NCBI RefSeq assembly: GCF_000737195.2
Contig: NZ_JALM01000073.1
Coordinates: forward strand, 1-64,000
Reading direction: 5' to 3'
DNA from: Sciscionella sediminilitoris
Lineage (GTDB): Bacteria; Actinomycetota; Actinomycetes; Mycobacteriales; Pseudonocardiaceae
DNA: 64,000 bases
Shown one piece after another: positions 41,658 through 49,416 of this stretch; position 1 is the stretch's first letter, and each line of letters opens with the position of its first letter. Under the pieces are notes generated by a model. It did no database searches. It worked only from the letters and a program-made list of their open reading frames with translations, and was not told the origin of the DNA. The position numbers were made by a program, and so were the translations under genes.

Positions 41658-42452
41658 ATGCTCAACACTGTCACCATCGACGGCTGGCCGATCGAGTACG
41701 TGGAATCCGGTGACCCGGCCGCACCCGCGCTGATCATGCTGCACGGCTGGGCCCAGGATCACCGGCTGTTCCGGCACCTCGAACCGCTGCTCGCCGAGCA
41801 CTACCGGGTACTGCGGGTCAATTTCCGCGGGCACGACGGGCGGCTGACCGATCGCGGGGACTTCACGGCCGAGGATCTGGCCTCGGACATCCTGGTCCTG
41901 ATCGACCGCCTTGGCCTCGAGGATGTGCGACTGCTCTCCACCTCGCACGGTTGCTGGGTGAACATCGACGTGCACGAGCGCCTCGGCGCGTCGAGCCTGG
42001 GCCGTACCGTGGTGATCGACTGGCTGATGCAGCCCTTTCCCGGATTCCACAAGCAGATCCGCGAGGGCTGCGAGCCGGAGACGCACGTGGCCGCGCGGCA
42101 GAGCCTGTTCGACGAGTGGACCGAGGGCACCGACTGCCTCGACGTGCTCGATCACGTGAACCGCGAGATGACCTGGTTCGGCGGACCGATGTGGATGCGT
42201 GCCTGCCGGGAGATCGAGAAGTCCTACGCCCGCTGGGGTGATCCACTGCGCCGGATGGCCGAACTGTCCGGACGGCTGCGCGTACGGCACATCTACTCGC
42301 AGCCGCTTTCCACCGAATACCGCGCCTTCCAGGAGGAGTTCGCCCGCGAGCACCCGTGGTTCGATCCGGTGCACATTCCCGGGCAGACGCATTTCCCGAC
42401 CCTGGAGAACCCGGCCGCGGTCGCCGAGGCGGTGCTGTCCTTCTACGCCTGA
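41658..42452 (+). CDS. Hod/AqdC-like cofactor-independent quinolone dioxygenase
   Basis: 264 residues, alpha/beta-hydrolase fold. It follows Arthrobacter Hod (3-hydroxy-4-oxoquinaldine 2,4-dioxygenase) along its length, as I recall that sequence: GWAQDHRLF with His35, RVNFRGHDG, STSHGCWV with nucleophile-position Ser96, VVIDWLM with Asp121, LFDEWTEGTD, SYARWGDPLRRMAEL, RHIYSQPLSTEY, EHPWF, and THFP with His245. These line up with Hod His38, Ser101, Asp126 and His251. Such enzymes cleave the ring of 3-hydroxy-4-quinolones with oxygen, releasing CO and an N-acylanthranilate, without metal or cofactor. The residue before the serine is Thr95 where Hod has His. An ordinary hydrolase is the alternative. 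Start chosen at ATG behind AAAGGA. Confidence 0.85.
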   Translation: MLNTVTIDGWPIEYVESGDPAAPALIMLHGWAQDHRLFRHLEPLLAEHYRVLRVNFRGHDGRLTDRGDFTAEDLASDILVLIDRLGLEDVRLLSTSHGCWVNIDVHERLGASSLGRTVVIDWLMQPFPGFHKQIREGCEPETHVAARQSLFDEWTEGTDCLDVLDHVNREMTWFGGPMWMRACREIEKSYARWGDPLRRMAELSGRLRVRHIYSQPLSTEYRAFQEEFAREHPWFDPVHIPGQTHFPTLENPAAVAEAVLSFYA

Positions 42453-42459
42453 GTGGCGT

Positions 42460-43176
42460 TCACTTGGCCGCGTTCTCCAGGATGGCGTTGAGCTCCTTGG
42501 GGGTGACCCCGTTCGCCGCGATCTTGGCCTCGGCGAGCGCGCGTAGATCGGCCTTGGCCCTGCGCCAGCGGGCGAGCTGTTCCTCCTCGGTGAGCCCGAA
42601 GCCGCCGAGCATCAGTCCGCGCACCGTGTCCATCGCGGTGTAGAGGAAATTCTGCAGCTCGCGCAGCCAGGGTTTGCCGAGCGGGAAGCGCTGGGTGAAG
42701 CTCAGGATCGCGCTGGTCGCCATGGGCTCGACCACGTTCATCTGCTCGCTCAGTTCGGGATCGGTGCGCGCGGCGAGCCAGAGTTCGGTGGTGGCGATGA
42801 AGACCGGGCCGTTGTGCGTCTCCCAGAGCAGTTCGAGCGCGGCGTCCAGCGGATCGTTGGTCTTGCGGATGGTGGCCATCCGCTCGAAGGCCTCCTCGGC
42901 GCGGCGCATGGCCAGGTGCCGGATCGCGGCGACGACCAGGCTGGCCTTGGTCTGGAAGTAGTGTGCCTGCGCGCCCCTGGTCACCCCGGCGCGTTCGACG
43001 ACCTTCGCGGTGGTCATCCCCGCGTAGCCGTACTCGACGAGGCAGTCGATCGTGGCGTCGAGCAGCTTGCGGCGGGTCTCCGCGCGCCGCTCCGCCTGGG
43101 TGCGGCGCGGCCGCTGCTGGGCGAGTTTCGACAAGCCCGACACCTCCTCCTCCGGGGCGTATAGCAAATCTACCAT
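42460..43176 (-). CDS. TetR-family regulator divergent from mce operon
   Basis: About 238 residues. The DNA-binding domain is RRTQAERRAETRRKLLDATIDCLVEYGYAGMTTAKVVERAGVTRGAQAHYFQTKASLV; GAQAHYF in place of GALYHHF is typical of the TetR group that sits beside lipid genes. The ligand domain includes TTELWLAARTDPELSEQM. The start is uncertain: ATG 43176 is used, but a GGAGGAGGAG stretch inside the frame (around 43144-43153) would better serve TTG 43134, and GTG 43143 directly follows it. It likely controls the divergent mce operon, as TetR or FadR genes do in other mce loci. It converges with the dioxygenase gene, 7 bases between stops. Confidence 0.88.
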   Translation of the reverse strand: MVDLLYAPEEEVSGLSKLAQQRPRRTQAERRAETRRKLLDATIDCLVEYGYAGMTTAKVVERAGVTRGAQAHYFQTKASLVVAAIRHLAMRRAEEAFERMATIRKTNDPLDAALELLWETHNGPVFIATTELWLAARTDPELSEQMNVVEPMATSAILSFTQRFPLGKPWLRELQNFLYTAMDTVRGLMLGGFGLTEEEQLARWRRAKADLRALAEAKIAANGVTPKELNAILENAAK

Positions 43177-43250
43177 CACCACTGCCGGTAAGTTTCGCTG
43201 CGCTCGTGCGCCCTGTGCTGGGCGAAGTAACCTCCTCGCGGCCAGCTCGT

Positions 43251-43321
43251 TTGACGGTACGAGACACCTTAGACACAACCACGTCAGCAGCCAAGCTCCT
43301 AGACATTCATGCACTCGTGCA
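43251..43321 (+). promoter_or_regulatory. Control region of the mce operon
   Basis: The gap between the TetR gene and yrbEA holds TTGACG (43251-43256), a possible -35 element, and the dyad TGCAC-TC-GTGCA (43310-43321), a possible operator or leader hairpin. No convincing -10 is visible at the right spacing. GGGAGG at 43376-43381 is the ribosome-binding site of yrbEA. Confidence 0.3.
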
Positions 43322-43390
43322 GGTATCTTCTCGCACACCTTGTGGTCCCGGTCATAGAGACGCTACTCACCAGGCGGGAGGTCGCGGCGC

Positions 43391-44200
43391 ATGCTGGATG
43401 TGCACCCGCTCGAGCGTGGGCCGCTCGCCAGAACGGTCTGGCAGATCGGCTCGATGGTCGGGTTCGCCGTGGTGACCGGCGCCTCGGCGGTGAAGGTCCT
43501 CGCGGGCCGCAGGCTGAACGTGCGCGAGACCTATCAGCAGACCTGGTTCCTGGCCTCGGTGACGCTGCTGCCCACCCTGCTGGTCACGATCCCGCTCGGG
43601 GTGTTGATCGCGGTCCTGGTTGGTTCGCTTGCCGGGCAGTTGGGTGCGCAGAACTATACGGGTGCGGTGGTCGGGTTCGTGATCGTCGGTCAGGTGGCGC
43701 CGTTGATCTGTGCGTTGATGATCGCGGGGGTGGGGGGTTCGGCGATTTGTGCGGATCTGGGTGCGCGCAAGATCCGGGAGGAGGTGGATGCGCTCGAGGT
43801 GATGGGGATCCCGAGTATCGATCGGTTGGTGGTGCCGAGGGTGCTCGCGGCGGTCGTGGTGACCGTGTTGCTGGACAGCCTGGTGATGGTGGTCGGGGTC
43901 GGGTCCAGCATGTTCGTGCAGACGATCGTGCTCGGTAATTCTTCGGGCGGGTTCCTGCAGACGCTGACTCAGTTCAGTCAGCCCGCGGATTTTTTCGTGG
44001 CGGCGTTCAAGGCGGCGGGGTTCGCGGTCGCGGCGTCGATCATCGCTTCGTACAAGGGGTTGACCGCTCGGGGTGGCCCGGGTGGGGTGGGGGAGGCGGT
44101 GAACGAGACGGTGGTGCTCGCGTTCACCATGGTCTTCGTCATCAATGTGGTGCTCTCCGAGCTGTACCCGGTACTGATCCCGGGGAAGGGGGAGTACTAG
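43391..44200 (+). CDS. yrbEA: Mce lipid importer permease YrbEA (MlaE family)
   Basis: 269 residues. Integral membrane permease of the MlaE family that, with YrbEB and an ATPase encoded elsewhere (MceG/MkL), forms the ABC core of the Mce lipid importer. The conserved EExDALEVMGI sequence (REEVDALEVMGIPSIDRLVVPRVLA) couples to the ATPase, and GLTARGGPGGVGEAVNETVV is the typical C-terminal signature. About five to six helices. From roughly 43620 to 44120 codons ending in T or G (GGT, GTG, TTG) become much more frequent than in the rest of the operon, hinting at gene conversion. A good GGGAGG lies before the ATG. First gene of a nine-gene operon. Confidence 0.95.
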   Translation: MLDVHPLERGPLARTVWQIGSMVGFAVVTGASAVKVLAGRRLNVRETYQQTWFLASVTLLPTLLVTIPLGVLIAVLVGSLAGQLGAQNYTGAVVGFVIVGQVAPLICALMIAGVGGSAICADLGARKIREEVDALEVMGIPSIDRLVVPRVLAAVVVTVLLDSLVMVVGVGSSMFVQTIVLGNSSGGFLQTLTQFSQPADFFVAAFKAAGFAVAASIIASYKGLTARGGPGGVGEAVNETVVLAFTMVFVINVVLSELYPVLIPGKGEY

Positions 44201-45052
44201 ATGGCACTTCCCATGCGCCGGGTCGTGGTGTTGCAGGGTCGGCGGTTCGTGGACGCGCTCGCCGAGCTCGGCGATCAGTTCGTGTTCTATCTGCGCAGCC
44301 TCGGCGCGGTGCCCAAGGCGATCCGCTCCTACTGGCAGCAGGTCGTGGTGCTGATCGGGCAGATCAGTTTCGGTACCGCGAGCATGATCGCGGCGGGCGG
44401 CACGGTCGGCGTGGTGTTCGGGATGGCCTTCATCACCAGTGCGCAGCTGGGTTTGGAAGGCCAGCGGGGGCTCGGGCTGATCGGGCTGACCCCGCTGACC
44501 GGGTTGCTCGGTTCGGTGATCAACACCCGTGAGCTCGCCCCGCTGGTGGCCAGCATCGCGCTCGCCGCGAAGGTGGGGACCGGGTTCACCGCGCAGCTGG
44601 GCGCGATGCGGATCTCGGAAGAAGTCGACGCGCTGGAGAGCATGGCGGTGCGCTCCCTGCCGTTCCTGGTCACCACCCGGATGCTCGCCGCGCTGATCTC
44701 GGTGCTGCCGCTGTACCTGCTTGGCCTGTTCGCCTCCTATCTGGCCACGTATCTGTCCATCGTGGTCCTGGGTGGACAGTCCTCGGGCACCTACGACTAC
44801 TTCTTCCAGCTCATGCTCACCCCGGAAGACGTGGTCATCTCGGTGGCCAAAGCGTTGATCTTCGCGGTCATCGTGACCCTGGTGCACTGCTACTACGGCT
44901 ACACCGCGCACGGCGGACCTGAAGGAGTCGGCCGCGCCGCGGGACGCGCACTGCGCACCAGCCTGGTCACCCTCGTCATCCTGGACATGATCCTCGCCTT
45001 CGCGTTCTACGGCATCCCACCCAAACTGCCCGGAATCGGGGTGGGCAGCTGA
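44201..45052 (+). CDS. yrbEB: Mce lipid importer permease YrbEB (MlaE family)
   Basis: 283 residues. Second MlaE-type permease; starts immediately after the TAG of yrbEA. Signature segments are GTVGVVFGMAFITSAQLGLEG, the ATPase-coupling REEVDAL equivalent (RISEEVDALESMAVRSLPFLVTTRMLA), and GYTAHGGPEGVGRAAGRALRTSLV near the end. Six hydrophobic helices. It should pair with YrbEA as a heterodimer in the cytoplasmic membrane, with the six Mce proteins forming the outward channel. The last base of its TGA is the first base of the mceA ATG (TGATG). Confidence 0.95.
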   Translation: MALPMRRVVVLQGRRFVDALAELGDQFVFYLRSLGAVPKAIRSYWQQVVVLIGQISFGTASMIAAGGTVGVVFGMAFITSAQLGLEGQRGLGLIGLTPLTGLLGSVINTRELAPLVASIALAAKVGTGFTAQLGAMRISEEVDALESMAVRSLPFLVTTRMLAALISVLPLYLLGLFASYLATYLSIVVLGGQSSGTYDYFFQLMLTPEDVVISVAKALIFAVIVTLVHCYYGYTAHGGPEGVGRAAGRALRTSLVTLVILDMILAFAFYGIPPKLPGIGVGS

Positions 45053-46341
45053 TGGACGTCTCGAAGCGGCAGGTCTCCCGGCGGGTGCGGGCGCTGCGCG
45101 GGCTCGCGGTCGGGGTGGTGCTGCTGGTCGGCGGGGTGTTCGCGGTGCTGGCCAGTATGGGCGGGCTGACCACGCTTCCGGTGATCAGTTCGGTGGTGGA
45201 GGTTTCCGGGAGCCCGCTCGCGGTCAACGCACCCGTGCAATACCGCGGCGTGGTCGTCGGCAAACTCAAAACCGTGGTGCCCCTGGCCACCGGGCGCACC
45301 ACATCCCGGATCGAAATGCGCATCCAACCCGAACAGCTGCACCGGATCCCGTCCTCGGTCCAGGTCCGCATCCTGCCCCGCACCGTGTTCGGCGACCAGT
45401 TCCTCGACCTCATCGACGCCGGGCCACGAGCCGCCAGCACCCTCACCGCGGGCGCCCGCATCGCCGCGGACCGCTCCAAGCAGACCGTGGACCTCTACGA
45501 CTCCTACGAAAAGGCCTACAACCTCATCACCGGATTACGGCCCGCGCAGATCAACCAAGTACTCACCGCACTGTCCACCCTGCTCGACGGCAAAGGCAAC
45601 GAAATCGGCTCACTGATCGACCGCGCCTACAACGCCTCGGGCAAACTCATGCCACTCACCGGCAAGATCAAACCGACGGTGGAAGCCTTCGCGAACATGT
45701 CCGGCAAACTCCGGCAGGCCGCCCCCGACGCCTACGGGGTACTGCGCAATGCCGTGGACCTGTCCCAGTTCGTGGCGCACCGGCAGGGCGATATCGCCGC
45801 ACTGCTCGCCGGTGGCGGCGCCGCGGCGGACCAGGGCACCGGTCTGCTCGCGCAGAACAAGGACAACATCATCCGGTTGCTGCACACCGGAAATCCGGTC
45901 GGTTCCACCTTCGCGACCTATCCGGAGGGCCTGCCGGACATGTTCAAGGCGCTGGCCAATCTCGGCAACTCCACCGACGGGGTGAGCAACAAGACCACCA
46001 TCCACGCCAACCGGGTCGATCTGTACAACTCGAAGCCGTACACCTCCAAGGACTGCCCGCGCTATCCAGGGCTGGACGGGCCGAACTGCTCGGTTCCCGC
46101 CCCGCCCGACCTCCCGTTGCAGGGCGAGCAGAGCCGCCCGCCGGGCGACGACCAGCTCGGCGGCGGGCAGCAACGCACCGAAACCCCGCAGACCGAGACC
46201 CCGCAAGATGAGGCCGCGAAACTGCGTTCGCTGCTCCCGCGGATCACCGGTTCGGCTCAGCAGCCACCGAAATCCATGGACGGCATCCTGCAGACCTACC
46301 TCGGCACCGCGCTGCGCGGATCCACGGTGGTGACCCAATGA
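45052..46341 (+). CDS. mceA: Mce protein A
   Basis: 429 residues. One N-terminal membrane helix (LAVGVVLLVGGVFAVLASMGG) anchors an MCE/MlaD domain: VVEVSGSPLAVNAPVQYRGVVVGKL, RIEMRIQPEQLHRIPSSVQVRILPRTVFGDQFLDLID. A long helical region follows (about 150-290) that would form the channel barrel with the other Mce proteins. The C-terminus is Pro/Gln/Glu-rich and disordered (QRTETPQTETPQDEAAKL). Binds and passes hydrophobic lipids through the cell envelope. Its end overlaps mceB by ATGA. Confidence 0.94.
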   Translation: MDVSKRQVSRRVRALRGLAVGVVLLVGGVFAVLASMGGLTTLPVISSVVEVSGSPLAVNAPVQYRGVVVGKLKTVVPLATGRTTSRIEMRIQPEQLHRIPSSVQVRILPRTVFGDQFLDLIDAGPRAASTLTAGARIAADRSKQTVDLYDSYEKAYNLITGLRPAQINQVLTALSTLLDGKGNEIGSLIDRAYNASGKLMPLTGKIKPTVEAFANMSGKLRQAAPDAYGVLRNAVDLSQFVAHRQGDIAALLAGGGAAADQGTGLLAQNKDNIIRLLHTGNPVGSTFATYPEGLPDMFKALANLGNSTDGVSNKTTIHANRVDLYNSKPYTSKDCPRYPGLDGPNCSVPAPPDLPLQGEQSRPPGDDQLGGGQQRTETPQTETPQDEAAKLRSLLPRITGSAQQPPKSMDGILQTYLGTALRGSTVVTQ

Positions 46342-47339
46342 AGGACATCGGCGTGCTCATCAAGCTCGGCGTCTTCCTCCTGGTGACCTCGCTGAGCACG
46401 GTGCTCATGGTGAACACGCTCGTGCAACCGATGGCCGATCCCACTTATCACTACAGCGCCCGGTTCACCGATGCCGAAGGCGTCACCCCGGGAAGCGATG
46501 TGCGCATGGCCGGGGTCCGGGTCGGCAGGGTCACCGGGGTCAGTCAGCACGACGGCGTCGCGCAGGTGGATTTCGAGGTGGCCACGAAGCAGAAGGTCAG
46601 CCCGGACAGCACGGTCGCGGTGCGCTACGCCGATCTGCTCGGCAGCCGGTATCTGGCCGTCGGGCGGGGTGTCTCGCTCGGTCAGCGCCTGGACCCCGGT
46701 TCGGTGATTCCGTTGTCCCGCACCACACCCGCGGTCGATCTGACCACCCTGCTCAACGGATTCCGCCCGCTGTTCGACTCGCTCGAACCCGAACAGGCCA
46801 ACCAGTTGGCACGCTCTCTCGTCCGGGTTTTCCAGGGCGAGAAGGAACCGATCGAACAGGTGCTGAACACCGTGGTCTCACTCACCTCGAAGATCACCAA
46901 GGACGACCCGCTCATCGGGCAGCTGCTAGACAACCTGAACTCGGTGATCGGCTCCATGCTGGGCAAAAAGCAGCAGTTCACCTCGCTGGTTTCCGCGCTC
47001 GACAAACTCATGCAGCTCGCCGTGGACGAACGCGGGCAGATCAGCGATGTACTCGACTCCACCACCCAGATGGCGAACACCCTCGCCGGGGTCACCGAAC
47101 AGTCCGGGGCGAAACTGACCAACAACCTGAAGCTGCTCAACCAGGTTTCCGGTCAGCTCTCCCAGCACGGACCGGAACTGGTGCGAGCCTTCGACTCGGC
47201 AAGCAAGGGATTCGCCAAGCTCGGCAACCTGACCTCCTACGGCAGCTGGGCGAACGTCTATCTGTGCAGCGTGAACCTCAAGCTCGGCCCGATCGACACC
47301 GCCCTGCCGCCCAATATCCACAGCGGGGTGTGCCGATGA
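46338..47339 (+). CDS. mceB: Mce protein B
   Basis: 333 residues. N-terminal helix (LGVFLLVTSLSTVLMVNTLVQPM), MCE domain with YHYSARFTDAEGVTPGSDVRMAGVRVGRVTGV and AVRYADLLGSRYLAVGRG, and a long amphipathic helix region rich in Leu/Gln/Asn repeats (LLNGFRPLFDSLEPEQANQLARSLV). The NVYLCSVNLKLG segment near the C-terminus with a final cysteine (SGVCR) is typical for MceB proteins, where two cysteines are conserved. Coupled to mceA and mceC by four-base overlaps. Structural part of the lipid channel. Confidence 0.94.
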   Translation: MKDIGVLIKLGVFLLVTSLSTVLMVNTLVQPMADPTYHYSARFTDAEGVTPGSDVRMAGVRVGRVTGVSQHDGVAQVDFEVATKQKVSPDSTVAVRYADLLGSRYLAVGRGVSLGQRLDPGSVIPLSRTTPAVDLTTLLNGFRPLFDSLEPEQANQLARSLVRVFQGEKEPIEQVLNTVVSLTSKITKDDPLIGQLLDNLNSVIGSMLGKKQQFTSLVSALDKLMQLAVDERGQISDVLDSTTQMANTLAGVTEQSGAKLTNNLKLLNQVSGQLSQHGPELVRAFDSASKGFAKLGNLTSYGSWANVYLCSVNLKLGPIDTALPPNIHSGVCR

Positions 47340-48325
47340 ACCTCAGCTCGATCAATCCGTTGCGCGCCGGTTCCATCGGGGTGCTGCTGATCGCGGCCGC
47401 GCTGCTCGCCGCGGTGTTCGTGCCGAAGGTGACGTTCAACGCGAACACCCGCGAGTACACCGCCGATTTCGTGAACGCATCGGGGCTGCAGAACGGTTCC
47501 CAGGTGTACGTGGCCGGGGTGCCCTCCGGGCGGGTGACCGATCTGGAGATCGAGGGCGATCACGTCGCGGCGCGTTTCCGGCTCGATCGCGATCAGCAGC
47601 TGGGTACCCGCACCACCGCGGAGATCAAGATCCAGACCGTGCTCGGCCGCCGCTACATCGCGGTGCGCCCGGCCGGGAACACTCCGATGCGGTCCGGGGA
47701 CACCATTCCTACCAGCAGGACCTCGGTGCCCTTCGACGTCGGCTCGCTGGCCCGGTCCGCATCGAGTACCGCGGGAAACCTGGACATCAAGGCGATGCAG
47801 GACGCGATCACCACGCTGCGCGGCAATCTGCCGACCGATCCGAAACTGATCGGGGACACGTTGAACGGCGTCACCGGGGTCAGCAAAATGGTAGCCGAAC
47901 GCAACGACCAGTTCCAGAAACTGTTGCGTGGAGCCAAATCCGTGACCGATGTGCTGGTCGGTCAGCGCAAGAACCTCAAGGAACTGCTCGGCAACGCGAA
48001 GGTGGTCGCCGAGTACCTCGTGCAGCAGCGGGACGCGATCTCCACCCTGCTCACCGTCACGAACAAACTCATCGGCCAGGTCAGCCAGCTCATCAAGGAC
48101 AACGAGGCCAAGGTCGATCCACTGCTCACCAACCTGGTCACGCTCGCCGACGGCCTGAAGAAGCACCAGTCGCTGCTCGGCGAGGCGCTGAAGAACCTGC
48201 ACGACGGCTCGAAGAACCTGGCCAACGCCACCGGAAACGGGCCGTGGATCGACTTCGCGGTCCCCGGGATCCTGCTTCCGGACAACATCGACTGCGTGCT
48301 CGGCCTGGTCAAGGGGTGTCAGTGA
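47336..48325 (+). CDS. mceC: Mce protein C
   Basis: 329 residues. Membrane helix GSIGVLLIAAALLAAVFV followed by the MCE domain: EYTADFVNASGLQNGSQVYVAGVPSGRVTDL, VLGRRYIAVRP, and the helical channel region with TLNGVTGVSKMVAERNDQFQKLL. Two cysteines near the C-terminus (NIDCVLGLVKGC) are shared with other family members. ATG 47336 overlaps the mceB stop as ATGA, which fixes the start. Its TGA overlaps the mceD start as TGATG. Component of the heterohexameric lipid-import channel. Confidence 0.94.
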   Translation: MNLSSINPLRAGSIGVLLIAAALLAAVFVPKVTFNANTREYTADFVNASGLQNGSQVYVAGVPSGRVTDLEIEGDHVAARFRLDRDQQLGTRTTAEIKIQTVLGRRYIAVRPAGNTPMRSGDTIPTSRTSVPFDVGSLARSASSTAGNLDIKAMQDAITTLRGNLPTDPKLIGDTLNGVTGVSKMVAERNDQFQKLLRGAKSVTDVLVGQRKNLKELLGNAKVVAEYLVQQRDAISTLLTVTNKLIGQVSQLIKDNEAKVDPLLTNLVTLADGLKKHQSLLGEALKNLHDGSKNLANATGNGPWIDFAVPGILLPDNIDCVLGLVKGCQ

Positions 48326-49416
48326 TGCAGAGTTGGCGCAAACTCCTCGTCCTGGGTGTGGTGCTGGTCCTCGTCGCGCTCGCCGGCTGGTTCGCCTTCC
48401 TGCGGCCGAGCGCGCACCTGACCGTGCGCGCGGAGTTCACCGCCACCGCGAGCCTGTTCGCCGGGAACAAGGTCACCCAGCTCGGGCTGCCCATCGGCAA
48501 GGTGGAGTCCGTCGTGCCGCACGGGAAAACCGCCACGGTCACGTTCACCGTGCCGAGCAGCACGAAGATCCCGGCGAACGCACAGGCCTATGTGATGAAT
48601 CCGGACGTGATCAGCGACCAGTACCTCGAACTCACCCCGACCTATCACGGCGGACCATTGTTGCGCGACGGGGCGCACATCCCGGTCGAGCGCACCCACG
48701 CCCCGGTTCCCTGGGACAAACTCGTGGACACCCTGGACACGCTCGCCAAGGCATTCGGACCGAGCAAGGACAATCCGCAGGGGCTGCTCGGCGGCGGGCT
48801 CAAGGATACAGCGAAAGCCTTCGACGGCAACGGAAAGAAGGTCAACGAGGCGATCAAGAGCATCGGCAGCGCGAGCTCGCTGGTCGTCTCCGGCACTCCG
48901 GACGCCAAGCGCATGCTGAGCAGCCTGCAGCAACTGGTCAGCGTGGTGGACGAGAACCAGTCCTCGATCGATTCCCTTTCCGGCACGGTCAACGCGATCA
49001 CCGGGGAATACCAGTCACACCAGCAGATCATCACCGACACCATCGGCAAGCTGACCGGACTGATGCGGCAGGCCTCGGATCTGCTCAACAAGTACGGCAA
49101 CCGTATCGACGGGACCGTGAAGAGCTTCGCCGACACCACGCAGACTCTTTCGGATCTGCGTTACCAGATCGTGGACGGGATCAAATACCTTCCGCTGGCG
49201 ATGCAGAACCTGTCCCGGACGATCAAGGACAAGCGCGCCCGGCTGCGCATCGATGTGTCGACAAATCTGCGGCAGTTCGCCTCCACTCAGGAACTGTGCA
49301 AGACGCTGCCCAATCCGCTGTGCAGCGGGGCGGGAATCGTGAACCCGATTCCGGGTCCGCCGCCACCGCAATGGGATCCGCTCGCGTTCCTCGATCCGGC
49401 GCGGGGTGCGAAATGA
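48325..49416 (+). CDS. mceD: Mce protein D
   Basis: 363 residues. Helix LLVLGVVLVLVALAGWFAFL, then the MCE domain with LTVRAEFTATASLFAGNKVTQLGLPIGKVE, MNPDVISDQYLELTPTYHGGPLL, and a long helical segment. The C-terminal tail contains the family QELCKTLPNPLCSGAGI cysteine motif followed by a Pro-rich stretch (NPIPGPPPPQWDPLA). A reading frame inside this gene also stays open and runs into mceE, but it lacks MCE features and is chance. Overlaps mceE by ATGA. Confidence 0.94.
   Translation: MQSWRKLLVLGVVLVLVALAGWFAFLRPSAHLTVRAEFTATASLFAGNKVTQLGLPIGKVESVVPHGKTATVTFTVPSSTKIPANAQAYVMNPDVISDQYLELTPTYHGGPLLRDGAHIPVERTHAPVPWDKLVDTLDTLAKAFGPSKDNPQGLLGGGLKDTAKAFDGNGKKVNEAIKSIGSASSLVVSGTPDAKRMLSSLQQLVSVVDENQSSIDSLSGTVNAITGEYQSHQQIITDTIGKLTGLMRQASDLLNKYGNRIDGTVKSFADTTQTLSDLRYQIVDGIKYLPLAMQNLSRTIKDKRARLRIDVSTNLRQFASTQELCKTLPNPLCSGAGIVNPIPGPPPPQWDPLAFLDPARGAK

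Noticed and set aside
48333-49412. N-terminal extension of mceE inside mceD
   Set aside because: The lipoprotein signal and ATGA overlap fix the mceE start at 49413; upstream is a chance frame.
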